Part shown: positions 1 to 13,400 of the stretch, one piece after another | Layout: each line of letters begins with the position of its first letter | How positions within the stretch are numbered: the first letter of the stretch is position 1 | Assembly (NCBI RefSeq): GCF_000224145.3 | Contig: NC_020173.2 | Coordinates: 3,573,620-3,637,619, forward strand | Reading direction: 5' to 3' | Origin: Ciona intestinalis | Taxonomy: Eukaryota; Chordata; Ascidiacea; Phlebobranchia; Cionidae | Length of the DNA stretch: 64,000 nucleotides | Program-made: the position numbers and the translations under genes | Notes under the pieces: generated by a model | What the model was told of the DNA's origin: nothing | The model's database searches: none | What the model saw: the letters and a program-made list of their open reading frames with translations, nothing else

Positions 1-49
1 GTATTATCATAGTAATTATTTATACATAATAATATAAAACATGACCTAC

Positions 50-132
50 CACTTTCAGCCTGATCCCCCTTCTTAGCAGGAGTATTCCCCATCCTCAGTA
101 AAGTTTCTACTTGTGCAGTAATTAATCAAGCA
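50..132 (-). other. Possible coding exon at the left edge
   Basis: On the minus strand this short stretch reads without stops as AQVETLLRMGNTPAKKGDQ followed by a good donor (GTGGTAGGT, intron starting at 49). Its base composition is less AT-rich than the 2 kb beside it. No polypyrimidine-backed acceptor is clear on the upstream side; the nearest AG lies inside the reading frame. It could be an internal exon of a minus-strand gene that continues left of the window. I do not recognise the protein. Confidence 0.25.
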
Positions 133-2399
133 AGAAATTCTAACTTGGTTTATTATCTGGAACTGGGCAGTTTAAATTTAGAACATACAGTTAATAAAAC
201 AGAATTTTCAATTTGCTTGTGGGTAAGTTTCTTAGGGGAATGGAGAGATTACAAACTGTCATATTTTTAATTATAAGCTAGGGCTTAATGTTTCGTAAGC
301 AAAAATAGGTTTTGTGGGCATTGTCAGGAAGTATACCACAGGCTTTAAAACAACTGTAATACAGAAACCTTTGTTTAACTACATTTCTGCATTGGTTATT
401 CACATCATATTATGTGGTAGTAAATAAAATCTTACTTGAAAAAAAAACGGTGTAATTTATGTCAATAAAAAAACTAATTCACTGTAGTTATTTATGTATG
501 TATAATAATATATAAAACTTATATCCTATTATTGGTTACATAATATACTGATTGTGTTTTGAAACCAGGACCTTGGTACATATTTCATTGCTGCAAATTT
601 GCATAAAGATAATTGAATATATATTGCAAGCCAACATATAAATAGAACAGCAGACAAACCACAACTTAGGAGTTACACCACATTGCCACTGTAGTTAGTG
701 ATAGGAATACTCAATATACAAATAGACAGAGGAAGTAATAAAGCATCATTGAAACCAAATATTTCCTGTTGGGGGGGATGACACTAAATTTAGATCACAC
801 TTAGTATTATCATTGTATGTAATGACTAATGTTCAAAGTTCAAAGGATAACATTGCTTTAAACTTTGAGTGGCAACCTATTTCAGTAACATTGTTTAAAT
901 TTAGATATCATTTTTGGTAATGTCAGCAGCCAGTATAGTATTAAAACTCAAACAACTTAAACAAATATATAAACTCTAATTGCCATGCATATTATAAATC
1001 TAAAACATCTCTACATTTAATATATTAATTCCAAAAAAGTATGACAAAGCAATTGGTTTTTACAATAGCCAAAAACCTGTTTTAGATTTTAAACTTACAC
1101 TTTAATAACTGATGTATACATTAGAACAATAACATTATAACATAGATAGAACCATAGTTTTGTAATTGAACATTGCTTAACAGTTTTATTGGATATCATT
1201 ATCAGTTTACAATGATGACAAAATGCTACCAGAACAAAAGTTTATGCTAATAACAAATTTACAAATGAACAAGATTTACAAAGATGTCGAACTAAAAAAT
1301 CAATTGAAATCGGGATTAAGAAATCTTGGGTATAGAATGCTAAGAATGTCAAAAGCTATAAATATTTTATGATAATGCAAATTTAATTTTAGGTTAAAAA
1401 TATCTGAGCATCCACAATAGGTTAACAAGGTTTAATCATTTGACAATCAAATAGTTTAAATAAAATATATATATAAGTTTTTTTTTTACAATCAAATAGT
1501 TTAAAAATTGTATCAATTTTATTACAGTAGTGGAAGTGGCTATAAAACACGTCATAAAAAAATAGGAAGTAAAGAACAACATTAATAAAATAGTGGTTTT
1601 ATAGTAATCTAGTCAGTGTATAAACCTCTCATGACATAGTAATGAAATAAGTGCCAACAAGGAAATACCTTAGAAATTAGTTTATAATGTAACAGGTAGA
1701 CTTTTAATCAGCACCAAAATGGTTATTACCATTTAATAAATAAAAAAATAAATAATTGAATTATGCAGTAATAGACTATAAATTACCTATGCTATAAACA
1801 TATATGATTCAATTTCTATCAAAAGATACTGTAATACCAACAAGGGGACTTGAACACGTTTTAATTTCTAACTAAACAATGTATATATATATAACACATA
1901 GGCTATTATATGAAACTTTCTTGTTTATTGTTTTTGTTGATAAAAATAGTTTTGTTAAGTAATTATCATATTCATAAAGTAAAAATGTATAATCTAATTT
2001 GGGTAAGGTAATTTATACTCATATATAAACTATATAAAATAACTACTATGATTAAATACATCATAATAATCTAATTGGGGTAAGGTAATTTATACTCATA
2101 TATAAACTATATAAAATAACTACTATGATTAAATACATCATAAAAATGACACTTCACACTCAAACTAACTAACAGAGAGCAATAAAAATGTATTGGGCCT
2201 AAATTTTCCTACTGCTACTACTATATAACAAATTATATCACCGTTAAATTATCAATACATAACAAATCTAACTCAAATTACAACTGAAAACATCACATTA
2301 TTGTATCAATACATAAGTTATAAATTGCAATGAACATAACATTTGCACGTCGTGAATTTGCTCTAAAACTAACACTAAAACCCACGAACGATAACTTAC
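133..2399. other. AT-rich stretch without recognisable genes
   Basis: No reading frame of note, no tRNA-like or rRNA-like sequence, and heavy A/T runs on both strands. It would fit an intron or long spacer of a gene continuing to the left. The only structure I see is the 77-bp direct duplication at 1991-2144. Confidence 0.6.
1991..2144. repeat. Direct tandem duplication, two 77-bp copies
   Basis: The segment beginning AATCTAATTTGGGTAAGG at 1991 is repeated almost exactly from 2068. The copies differ by a base or two, so the duplication is recent. It lies in non-coding DNA. Confidence 0.85.
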
Positions 2400-2850
2400 A
2401 ACCACACGGTGTCAGTTTACAACTTGAACTTTGACAACCTCCGTTGCGCGTAGAAAAATGCGATAAATTCGAGATTACTCGTGGACCGCGATCTCCATTC
2501 AGAGGAAATTCGTCACAATCGAAAATTTCGCTAAAGGCGCCAAAACTTTGGTAATAATCGAGAAGTCGATAATTAATTTTGTCCTAATATTTTTTTATTT
2601 AAAGGAAAGTGTTCGTATAAAGAACTCTAAAATACCTCCTCGTATTGATTAGACTATTAACGTGGTAGTTCTGAATGAATGCCTTCTGCTTACGCCGTGG
2701 CCTTCGTGCTTTCGCTTCGAATCGGTTTTGGGTCTTTATTACTTGGACAAAGCGCTCACTTCAAGAATTTAGTCTTGTACAGAAACTATATTTATATTTT
2801 CTATAAACCTAAATGTAGTAAATTACACAAGTTGTACAGAAGTTAACAAT
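2400..2850. other. GC-richer block, unassigned (possible exon or transcription start)
   Basis: The block stands out from its AT-rich surroundings. On the minus strand two stop-free pieces (about 2636-2760 and 2460-2583) are separated by a possible roughly 52-bp intron with donor GAG|GTATTTTAG and acceptor ATATTAG|GAC; the spliced frame reads NRFEAKARRPRRKQKAF at one end. On the plus strand there is a 55-codon frame at about 2680-2847 starting MPSAYAVAFVLSLRIGFG, which resembles a signal peptide. I recognise neither reading. A promoter or 5' end of a neighbouring gene is equally possible. Confidence 0.25.
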
Positions 2851-3698
2851 ACAACTGGATTAACCAGTAATGTGCAACTTTTATTTAATAACAGATAACG
2901 CTCAAACATTACACAATGTTAAAATGAAACATAGATTATTTCCAAAAGATACCAAATTTTACCAACAGTGATTTTGGTGTCTGGAAAAAGAGGAACAAAA
3001 GTTTTATGAAGCAAAATGTACAATGTAAAAGCGACTTTGTAAAGCAGGTTACCCAGTTATACTGTAATCTGTTACTTGCTCTTTCAAGCAATATAAAAGC
3101 CAATCAATTGGTTTGTGATAACCAAGCATATGTATAATAAATTTAGACATTTTACATTAAAAATCGAGTAGGATTATAAATGAGATTTTCATTCCACACA
3201 AAACTTGAATATATGTTAAACATAATTATTTATAATCTATTCTGTGCAGTTCTTTATAATAACCAGGTTAGATTGCAATGAAAACAGAGTTAAATGCATA
3301 GACACAAACAAAAAAGCAAATACCAAAAGAGCCGCAAGTTAAGGCAGTAGGCCAATTTACAAAATGCCACATTTAAAACTTCGTATACAAGCTTCAAACA
3401 AAATTATTTCGAAAAAGTGAAAAATTAAGAAAAAAACAGGGCTTGATTTAAACCAGAACCTGGAACACCGACCTGAAAGCTCAATAAATATTTAAAGTTG
3501 ACTAGTAGTTTTTTAAAAACCTCGAGTGTATTAAAATATAATTGCACTGTTGCCCAAACTAACTTAGTTCCGTAAGCATTGGTTTAAAAAATCCAGCCCT
3601 GTGATGGCCTGAAGTATCTTACATAACATACGGTGTGTAAACTACAGACATAGTGAGAAATAAAAGCATAGTGTATATTGTGCAACACTTCGTACACA
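2851..3698 (-). other. Probable SORL1 3' untranslated region
   Basis: Directly downstream of the SORL1 stop codon, AT-rich and without reading frames. The first AATAAA I find on the minus strand lies at about 2882-2887 (TTTATT on the plus strand), which would give a 3' UTR of about 0.8 kb. The extent is inferred from that hexamer only. Confidence 0.35.
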
Positions 3699-4480
3699 TT
3701 AAGCAACAATCAATGGTTCGTCGTCAGCGAAGCCAGAAATCATTGGAGTTTCCACATCTTCGTCATCGAGTCCATTATCAAAGTCATCGTTGTCGTTTAC
3801 AAAAAATGCTTCACCTAAAAAAATATTTTCATGTTGGTAATTATAATTTACAGTCGGCTTTTTTACATTGCTGTAGTATTGGGTCCTCTTAAAAATGCCT
3901 TTTTTAAGTCGAAAGTTTATTACCCACTATTTCTCATTTAACTTAACTGTACTAGCAACCATGGATAAGTCTCCTAAGTTGCAACTAACAGGCAACCCCA
4001 AATTCATATATAATAAAAAATAGTAAAATACAAACCTGATCTAGGATCATAATGCGAGGAAACAAACGCATGATAAGATTGCTGAAGTCGCCTGTGCCGA
4101 CGTACCTGTAAATATGTTGAAAGAAAGTTTAATAGCATGAAATAAAAGTAAAAGACCTCATTCACATCGAATACAAATACATTTGTTAAACTTAAATCAA
4201 TAGGGAATAAAATAATCTTGATGTACATTTTTTAAAAAAAATTTCTAGAAAAAAAGAATTCAATTTTTAACTCACCAAAAATATAATTCCTCCAACCAAG
4301 GAAATAAAAATAACAAAAGTAGAAACAGCGATTGCGATGACATTTGTCGTGGTGAGACTTATGCTCCCGCTAGATGGCGCTGAAGGGGCGTAAGTTTCCG
4401 AGTTTAAAACTTGGAAACTTTTCGAAGATTTTTCAGAGCAATTGTGTTTCGGACAATGTAGAATGAGGAAAATTGTGTAC
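3699..4480 (-). other. SorLA membrane segment and cytosolic tail (exons 43-45)
   Basis: Exon 4480-4276 encodes a Ser/Thr-rich stalk and the membrane helix ([20 protein letters not shown]). Exon 4105-4036 starts the tail with [20 protein letters not shown], matching the vertebrate retromer-binding FANSHY element. Exon 3814-3699 holds an acidic cluster ([15 protein letters not shown]) and ends [14 protein letters not shown], matching the human GGA-binding end DDVPMVIA. The stop codon is at 3699-3701. Confidence 0.95.
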
Positions 4481-7400
4481 CTGGTTATAAGATGTCAATA
4501 TTACTAACAAAAACATGTTCTACTGTAGTTATAAAGTATAGCGAGTAAAAGTAAATGGCCATATCACAGCACAGGTAAATTTGAGACAATCCAACCGATA
4601 GTTTTATACCCCGCCTAGCCCTAAGAGAACATTTACACCATCCAACTGTATACTTTGTGTTGCTAATTGCTGGGTGTTTTGTTTGATTGTTATAGCTTAT
4701 AATATCCAAATATCCTGATCATGTTTTAAATATTTAATTACGGTATATGAAAATCATAAGGATATGGTTTTATAATTCTTTGAATATTCTTTGTTTACTA
4801 CCAAATTAAACAAGAAAATATAGTGAACAGGTGTCTCATCTTTCCCCACTATATATAAATATATATATATATATATACATACATAGTTTGGGTGAGTAAA
4901 TTTAACCTTCCTTAAAATAATCTCTTGGAGCCTTTTATAGTAAATATAAAACACACAGACACATGGACATTACTTACCATTTATGAGGTATAAGGTTTGC
5001 AAACGTCACCGCTCGTGAAGAATTTGAAATTTCAACAGAATCAAAACATGACCTGTCATCAGGGGTCGTAAGGTCACGACCCGGGCATATAGAAGCCTCA
5101 ATGCCACGAACCACGTCTTTGTAAAACCCACTGAACTTGTTTGGTACGTTGAACACCAACTGAAAAATAGTAAATTGTTTTTGTTACTTAATGTTTTTAT
5201 TGCAAATAGGTGTACTGTATATGTAAGACCTATATAAAGACACCGATAGCATACAGTCACCATGTATGTTGCAACAGCCACGTATTAACCTCCTTTTTGG
5301 TGTCATACCCGCAAAGTATAGGCATGGAAGTATTTTAACAGTGAGATTAAGGTGTATAAAGTTAAGCTACCATACATGGTGTGCATTACCGTGGTAATTA
5401 AGTCCTTGATTTTCCACCCAGAGGACATACATGAAATTATACACATTATCTGTCTCTATTTAGCACAGTATAACACATCAACACCTACCTCATAAGCTGT
5501 AGCATTAACAGGATATATACGCAGATCTGTCGGTGCAGAAACACTCTTTCCAGTATAGAAGTTAAATGAAGCATTTGCACTACCAACTGTTAAATAGTCT
5601 TGTTTAAATGAGGCGTATGGAATAATAGTAACTCCAAGTTCATTTAATATTTTTATATAAATTTGGCTTAGTGTGAAAAACTGTCAAAATTGACGGACTG
5701 GTATTATTGTTACTGCTTGACTTTAAATTAAAGCATGTCGGTCCATTTGTATAGTTTGAATTCGGATAATAGCTTTTTTGAATAGACATTTTTAAAGTAA
5801 TAACTTGATGGTAGTAATGTAATCTTTCACAGGGAGGTTTATAAGACTTCAAGCAAGGGGTTCTTAACTTTTTTACACCGTATTTTTTGTTATATAGTGT
5901 TAAAGTTGAAATAAACTAGAATTTTTTTAATTTTTTCATTAAAAAAGCCCCCCCCCCCAGGTTGGGAACCTCTGCTTAGAGCTACAAGTTCAGCACAATT
6001 GTCCCCAATACAAACATCCAACAAAAAGTAGCATACCAAAATCTCAGATGCATTAACTTACATTTGCCATGTGTATCGCTTATAACTATCCTGTACGTTG
6101 TGTAAGGTTTCAAGTTCATCACTTTCTTGGAAAGCTTAAAATTATTTGAAGAATAATTTTTGATTTTTTTTTCGGTTTGTTTGGTCACGAGGTTGATCAC
6201 ATAGATATCATATGTCTGCAACATAAACATCATAGATTAAATATAAACGTTAAAAATGAGGTTAATTAAAAAAAAAGTTTAGTCATAATTTATCTTGCTT
6301 ACAGAAAGTTTTTTGATTTATACACCCAATGCTTATTGTCAAATTACCAAAATTGATTTGTTACTATAACATATATTATACATTAAAGTTCTAGTTTTAT
6401 GTCTTGGTCAAAGAGACGTATCCCCACACTGGAAGCAGCATCGAGCCTCAAACCCAGTATCCTCTAGCTACGAAGTGAGTACTCCCCCAAACTGTATCCA
6501 AATTTAATTAAACATGAAACGCATACATGGTGTTTGTGTAATAAGTCAAATCTGGCCTAAATCCTAGGCCCAAGGACGCCACCCATATAAAACAGAATCC
6601 AAATTTAGTTAAACCCACCAAGTTAGCATTCTCCTCATTAAACGGCGACTCCCACTGCACATCAGCTGAAGTAAGATCATCACCAACAGTGACATGTATA
6701 TCTTGTGGAGCAATTGAGAAATCAGACAAGGGTGTCCCAACATACGGTCTGCTCCAGTCCGTAACATAGGGTTGAAACACACGGACCTGGGTAGGTAGAA
6801 ATACTTATGGTTTTAAGCCTAAAATCATCAGCACTTTCATAAAAATATACTCCATTCTGTGTTTATTTAAAGGCTTCTGTCGCTATAAATTGTCTTTTCA
6901 ATATAACTATTGGTCAATCTTCGCTACGGTAATCAAAAAGACACATCACATAAAAGTTATTATAAAATTATTATTTTTTTGGTAATTATGTATAGGACAA
7001 AACATACCATGGTTACAATTGGCATATTGTGTCTTAAGCCAGTGATTGTTGTGTTTGTTCCCTTTACTTTCTTTGGGACCATAAGCTCTTCCTCACTAAC
7101 TCCATAACCAACCTTGGAAAAAATAAAATTTACATTTTTATTAAAATCACTGTAATATTAAACACACACCCTATAGAAATAGGCTGTACTGTAAATATTG
7201 CTATATGCACCTCATAATTGCACACAGCTATAAAGGAGCACATACTACACACAGGCGCACATAAGCGAAAATTGCACACATACTGCATAAAATTGTACAC
7301 AATGTGTCCACAGTCATACATACTGCACATAAATGCACACAATGCGCACATAAATGCACACAATGCGCACACATCCACCAACCTGATATACAACAGCAGG

Positions 7401-10400
7401 ATAACTTTGGGAATCAACGAGTTGAGTCCAAAATACTTGAACAGAGCTTGTAGTAAGTGATTTAACTCTAATAACATGGGGTTGGGTTATGGGGGGGCCA
7501 GTGGTGGATATATCCGACTGCGCATGGGAGATCAAACTGCCACCTGTAGTAATATGTTTTATTAAATGAAATATGTAGATTTATTGGACTATAAAGGGTA
7601 ATGGGCTATGGGGAAAATAATAAGGGGTAATTGGCCAACAGATCTACATTCTGGGTTCGTCTCACTGAAAGCCTTTATAATATCAAATCTGTATGGAACT
7701 CCTTTTAAGGTATGCATATCTTTTTTGAAAGTTTACGAGACAATATGCTCTGCAATTATTTAACTTCCAAAATATGCAATTCGTAAAATAAGACAGAATA
7801 CACAATGTATGCCAAAAACTGGCTCAGTAAGGTCTGGTTGGTAGCACCCTGGGTGTCCCGGTAATGGAGAAATGGGGCAATAAACCTACATCCCGGGTAT
7901 CAGGGGTAAAATGTACTTGATAATATAACAGTAAATAGGATGAGTAGGAGCTTACTTATATCCACAGCATCAACATCGCATCTATAATGTGATGCTGGCA
8001 TGAGACGTGTAATGTTGAACGCATGGGCTGTCTTTACTTCGTATCTCTGCGGTGTGCTAAGGGAGAAGCCAAGAGCCGTCACTTGTATGCTGTGGGAAAG
8101 ATGTTATAACTCGACAGTGAGCACAAGGTTCATATTATGTTTGTCTGGTACATAAGAAGACGTGTATGCTTTAACGTGACATTAAGCATGAGGGGTTTGA
8201 GTACACCATGTGTGGCTGGTGTATAAGAATACACCCATGTGCCATGTTATAACTCCACAGTGAACATGAGTTGAATATATCATATGTGTCTGGTTTATAA
8301 GAAGACGCACATGTTATAACTTTATAGCGAGCATGAGGTGTACGAATACACCATGTGTGTCTGGTGCACAAGAAGACACCTATGTTAAACTTGACAGTGA
8401 ACATGAGGTGTATGAATACATTACGTGTGAGTGGTATATAAGAAGGAACCCATTCTATTACTTGACAGTGAGCATGATGTGGATAAACTTACATAAACTT
8501 GTTGGCAGTTGATGGAGCATGTAACCACATGACTATGGCTGATGTACGAGAGTTTGTCACATGCGTCGTGAAAGTAGAAACACCTGCGTTAAGGAAAAAT
8601 GTGATTTTTTAAATCTGAATTTAGCTTTAAATTTTCTTTTTACCTCTAAAATAACTGTGTTGGATAAGACAATGTAGTATCATATATAGACAAGCTTGGT
8701 ACTTGTTATACTCACTCTTGTCTCATCTAACACTGGAGATGGTTAAAGTTGATTAAGTGAAACTGCACCATCCTCAGTGTTAGGAGAGAAAAAAGTAAGC
8801 TTTACAATGATTAAGCAGGTATCTATATAACACTCACTCTTGTCTTCTCTGACACTGAGGATGATGCAGTTTCACTTAATCAACTTTAACCATATTTAGT
8901 CTCAGATGAGACCAGAGTGAGTATAACAAGTAGCAAGGTGGTCTATATATAATACTACATTGTCTTATCTAACACCAAGGATGGTGTAGTTTTCGCCACT
9001 TTTAGGATGCAACAAAGGAGTTCTTTAAACTTGATATTGCAGACCGTCCTAAATATGTGCTTATATAAGCAACCCTTACCCGAAGTAGCATGTACAATAG
9101 CACTCTTGTTACTGTCCAGTTCCCCATGAACTTTGGCAACCACATATATATTCCATACACCAGGCTGAACGTTTTGAAAGATAACACTTCTTGCTGTTGT
9201 TGACATTGTTGTAGGGTCACTACCATTGGTACTTGCATACACTCGATACCCTACAATGGTATATAAATTGAATTAGCAACCTAGAAACCAAGGTTTCAAT
9301 GTAACAGTCAGGGTTTTTAATGTATCCAAGAGACTACTAGTTGGGAGTTAAGGTTTTTGAGTTGGCAGCTTTGGATCTGTGGCTTTATATTGTCGGCTTT
9401 AGATTTATGGCTTCAAACTGTCAGCATTTAATATGTGGCTTCGAATTGTTGGCATTAAACTGTTGACTTTGAATAGCTGACTTTAGAAATATGGCTTTTA
9501 TCTGCCAGCATTGGATACAGGGATTTAAAATGTCAGCTTAAAATTTGTGGCTTTGAACTGTCTGCATTTGTCAGTTGCAATTTTAAAGCTATTTTTTTAA
9601 CAGGACCCCAAAATACACACCTGCAATTAAACCATTAGGTTTTCTCGGAGCATCCCACATAACATATATGTTGTTGTTGCCGGCGGTAATGGCTCGTACA
9701 TTAGTGGGTGGGGAGGGTTGACCAGGTTGGGTTTTAAACGACAATAGTGTTTCAAATGGAAGGGTTTGGTTGTGAACATGAATGATGACTACGTAATGGT
9801 AGCTGGTGAAAGGGTCTAAACCTGGAGGAAAATAATAATGTTAGGTACTTTGGTAATTGGTACGTTTGATTGTTTTACTACTTGTTTAACCTCGCATAGC
9901 AGACAGTAGAAGGTATAACAACTTGTCATAATTGGAAAACCTTGTACCCACTTAAGAGTTACAGTGTATGTAACTTGTGGATGATTATTTTTGGCATCGA
10001 TGGCAATTTGAATAACCTATTAGTGATTACTGGGTTAGAGTAATTGTTTTTTGGGCGTCTTCCCCCAGAACACATACAAGGTGGCAGTTTTTTATACACA
10101 AAATACAAAGAACTCAATAAACAACTGCATTTAAAATATAACAGTGAACAATAAAATTTTCTTATACCTGAGATTTCAATATAGTGTCTTGTGGTCATTT
10201 TACTTGCTGCGAAACTTGTGCTAAACGCTTGACTTGGATCAAACTTTGCAAAATAAACGACGAATTTTGCCGTAGTTATGTTGGCAGGGAAGCTAGTGGC
10301 ATGCCACGATATTCTGCGACATCTCTTCACATTGTTGGTGCACGGAGATGAACGGATACCGTATATGTACTGTAGAGGTTGATAGTTAGTTTGGTATAGC

Positions 10401-13400
10401 AGGAGGGGCTGGGATTTAGTTTTGCACAAACACAGATAGTTTCTCGGAAAGCATAAACTTTTTGGCTTGCAGGTTTGCTCTTATGTTGATATTATTAAGG
10501 AGNNNNNNNNNNNNNNNNNNNNNNNNNNNNNNNNNNNNNNNNNNNNNNNNNNNNNNNNNNNNNNNNNNNNNNNNNNNNNNNNNNNNNNNNNNNNNNNNNN
10601 NNNNNNNNNNNNNNNNNNNNNNNNNNNNNNNNNNNNNNNNNNNNNNNNNNNNNNNNNNNNNNNNNNNNNNNNNNNNNNNNNNNNNNNNNNNNNNNNNNNN
10701 NNNNNNNNNNNNNNNNNNNNNNNNNNNNNNNNNNNNNNNNNNNNNNNNNNNNNNNNNNNNNNNNNNNNNNNNNNNNNNNNNNNNNNNNNNNNNNNNNNNN
10801 NNNNNNNNNNNNNNNNNNNNNNNNNNNNNNNNNNNNNNNNNNNNNNNNNNNNNNNNNNNNNNNNNNNNNNNNNNNNNNNNNNNNNNNNNNNNNNNNNNNN
10901 NNNNNNNNNNNNNNNNNNNNNNNNNNNNNNNNNNNNNNNNNNNNNNNNNNNNNNNNNNNNNNNNNNNNNNNNNNNNNNNNNNNNNNNNNNNNNNNNNNNN
11001 NNTCTAAGAGACTACTATTTGGGAGTTAAGGTTTTTGAGTTGGCAGCTTTGGATTTGTGGCTTTATATTGTCGGCTTTAGATTTATGGCTTTAAACTGTC
11101 AGCATTTAATATGTGGCTTCGAATTGTTGGCATTAAACTGTTGACTTTGAATAGCTGACTTTAGAAATATGGCTTTTATCTGCCAGCATTGGATATAGGG
11201 ATTTAAAATGTCAGCTTAAAATTTGTGGCTTTGAACTGTCTGCATTTGTCAGTTGCAATTTTAAAGCTATTTTTTTAACAGGACCCCAAAATACACACCT
11301 GCAATTAAACCATTAGGTTTTCTCGGAGCATCCCACATAACATATATGTTGTTGTTGCCGGGGGTAATGGCTCGTACATTAGTGGGTGGGGAGGGTTGAC
11401 CAGGTTGGGTTTTAAACGACAATAGTGTTTCAAATGGAAGGGTTTGGTTGTGAACATGAATGACGACTACGTAATGGTAGCTGGTGAAAGGGTCTAAACC
11501 TGGAGGAAAATAATAATGTTAGGTACTTTGGTAATTGGTACGTTTGATTGTTTTACTACTTGTTTAACCTCGCATAGCAGACAGTAGAAGGTATAACAAC
11601 TTGTCATAATTGGAAAACCTTGTACCCACTTAAGAGTTACAGTGTATGTAACTTGTGGATGATTATTTTTGGCATCGATGGCAATTTGAATAACCTATTA
11701 GTGATTACTGGGTTAGAGTAATTGTTTTTTGGGCGTCTTCCCCCAGAACACATACAAGGTGGCAGTTTTTTATACACAAAATACAAAGAACTCAATAAAC
11801 AACTGCATTTAAAATATAACAGTGAACAATAAAATTTTCTTATACCTGAGATTTCAATATAGTGTCTTGTGGTCATTTTACTTGCTGCGAAACTTGTGCT
11901 AAACGCTTGACTTGGATCAAACTTTGCAAAATAAACGACGAATTTTGCCGTAGTTATGTTGGCAGGGAAGCTAGTGGCATGCCACGATATTCTGCGACAT
12001 CTCTTCACATTGTTGGTGCACGGAGATGAACGGATACCGTATATGTACTGTAGAGGTTGATAGTTAGTTTGGTATAGCAGGAGGAGCTGGGATTTAGTTT
12101 TGCACAAACACAGATAGTTTCTCGGAAAGCATAAACTTTTTGGCTTGCAGGTTTTGCTCTTATGTTGATATTATTGAGGAGGTTTTACTTTGTTTAAGTA
12201 AAGTATGGTTCTTTTGGGTTTAATACAGAATTTGGCAAACTTTCAGCACACAAGCCAGTTTACGTTATTAATTTGACATGTAGGAAACATATTGACACAA
12301 AAATGTGTTGCAATAGAATAACACAATAATTTAGAACAACAACCTCTGGTTGATCATAAATAAGAAAAATAATTAAATTCATTAAATCATAAAACTAATC
12401 TGTACAAAACAAACAGTAAAGTTCTCACCCGACAGTTATTTTCATCTGACTTATCAGGGCAATCCACTATGTAATTACAACGTTGGTATACCATGGTGGG
12501 GCATCCTGGGGTCTGTGGGGTGGGATGAATATGACAGTGAGCTTAATTACAACATGTACTTACAATAATAAACTAATTGAGTAAAACATTGAAACGTTGT
12601 TTTATGGAAACCAATCAGCTAGAACAGCTGTTTTACACTCACAATGTTCTCCAAGTTTAAAGTGACAATTTCTACACCAATCCCTCTCTTTACGTAGACT
12701 AGATATCTAACCTAGGCCTAGACTAGATATCTAATCCAAACTTATTAATGTAATGCCAGACTTGAATTCTTTGGAACTGCTTGTAGAATACCAAACTTTT
12801 GCATTACAACTTATAGTTTGAAAAACAGAGTCCTAAACCCTAAACCAATTGTAATTTACTAATCTATTATCTTGGCAAATTTTTTCAAAAATAAACTTTG
12901 TCAAAATGATTATGAAACTTACAGGTGTAGGAACAGTAGTGATAAACTCAGCACATCCCTGTTCATCAGCATTGTCGCTACAATCAGGATATCCATTACA
13001 TACGCTGCTACGTAATATACAATGGTTGTCCGCTGCACACCTGTGGTAATATGACATCATTAATGACATCATCACTGTTACTATGACATTGTATTATGAC
13101 ATCACATATTATTATGACATTATATAGTATAATGACCTCATCAATGAAAGCATATAGAATTGTGACATCATCAATGACATCATATAGTAATATGACTTCA
13201 TCAATTAAATCATATAGAATTATGACATCATCCATGACATAATATGGTAATATGACATCACAACTCACCTGTAAAATGAGGGACCACAATCAACAGTCGT
13301 ACAATTCTCGTCGCTGTTATCCGAACAATCATCTATTCCATTACAATGCAAAGACAATGCAATACACCGGCCATTGTGACACGTGAATTGATCTGTGATG

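Larger units (their letters stand above)
4978..12047 (-). other. SorLA six FN3 modules (exons 32-42)
   Basis: Exons: 12047-11846, 11499-11299, 9250-9080, 8583-8493, 8089-7956, 7543-7383, 7112-7008, 6786-6619, 6215-6062, about 5631-5489 and 5159-4978. They give six FN3-like units with typical pieces such as [61 protein letters not shown] and [12 protein letters not shown]. Exons 12047-11846 and 11499-11299 exist a second time (10369-10168 and 9821-9621) as an assembly duplicate; adding the second set breaks the frame. The acceptor of the exon near 5631 has a weak pyrimidine tract and is the least certain junction. Confidence 0.82.

Noticed and set aside
8098-8480. Regularly spaced repeats as a CRISPR-like array
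   Set aside because: The context is an intron of an animal gene, the units are about 65 bp, imperfect and directly adjacent, with no unique spacers; it is a minisatellite.
9621-10369. True tandem or mutually exclusive duplication of two FN3 exons
   Set aside because: The copies end exactly at the gap, are about 99 percent identical through introns too, and their joint use breaks the frame; a contig overlap explains this more simply.
10462-11144. Open frames running across the 500-N gap
   Set aside because: They exist only because N codons contain no stops; the flanks are intronic sequence of SORL1.
13008-13289. Minus-strand frame of DVI/YDV repeats
   Set aside because: It is the translation of the ATGACATCATCA minisatellite between two LDLa exons.
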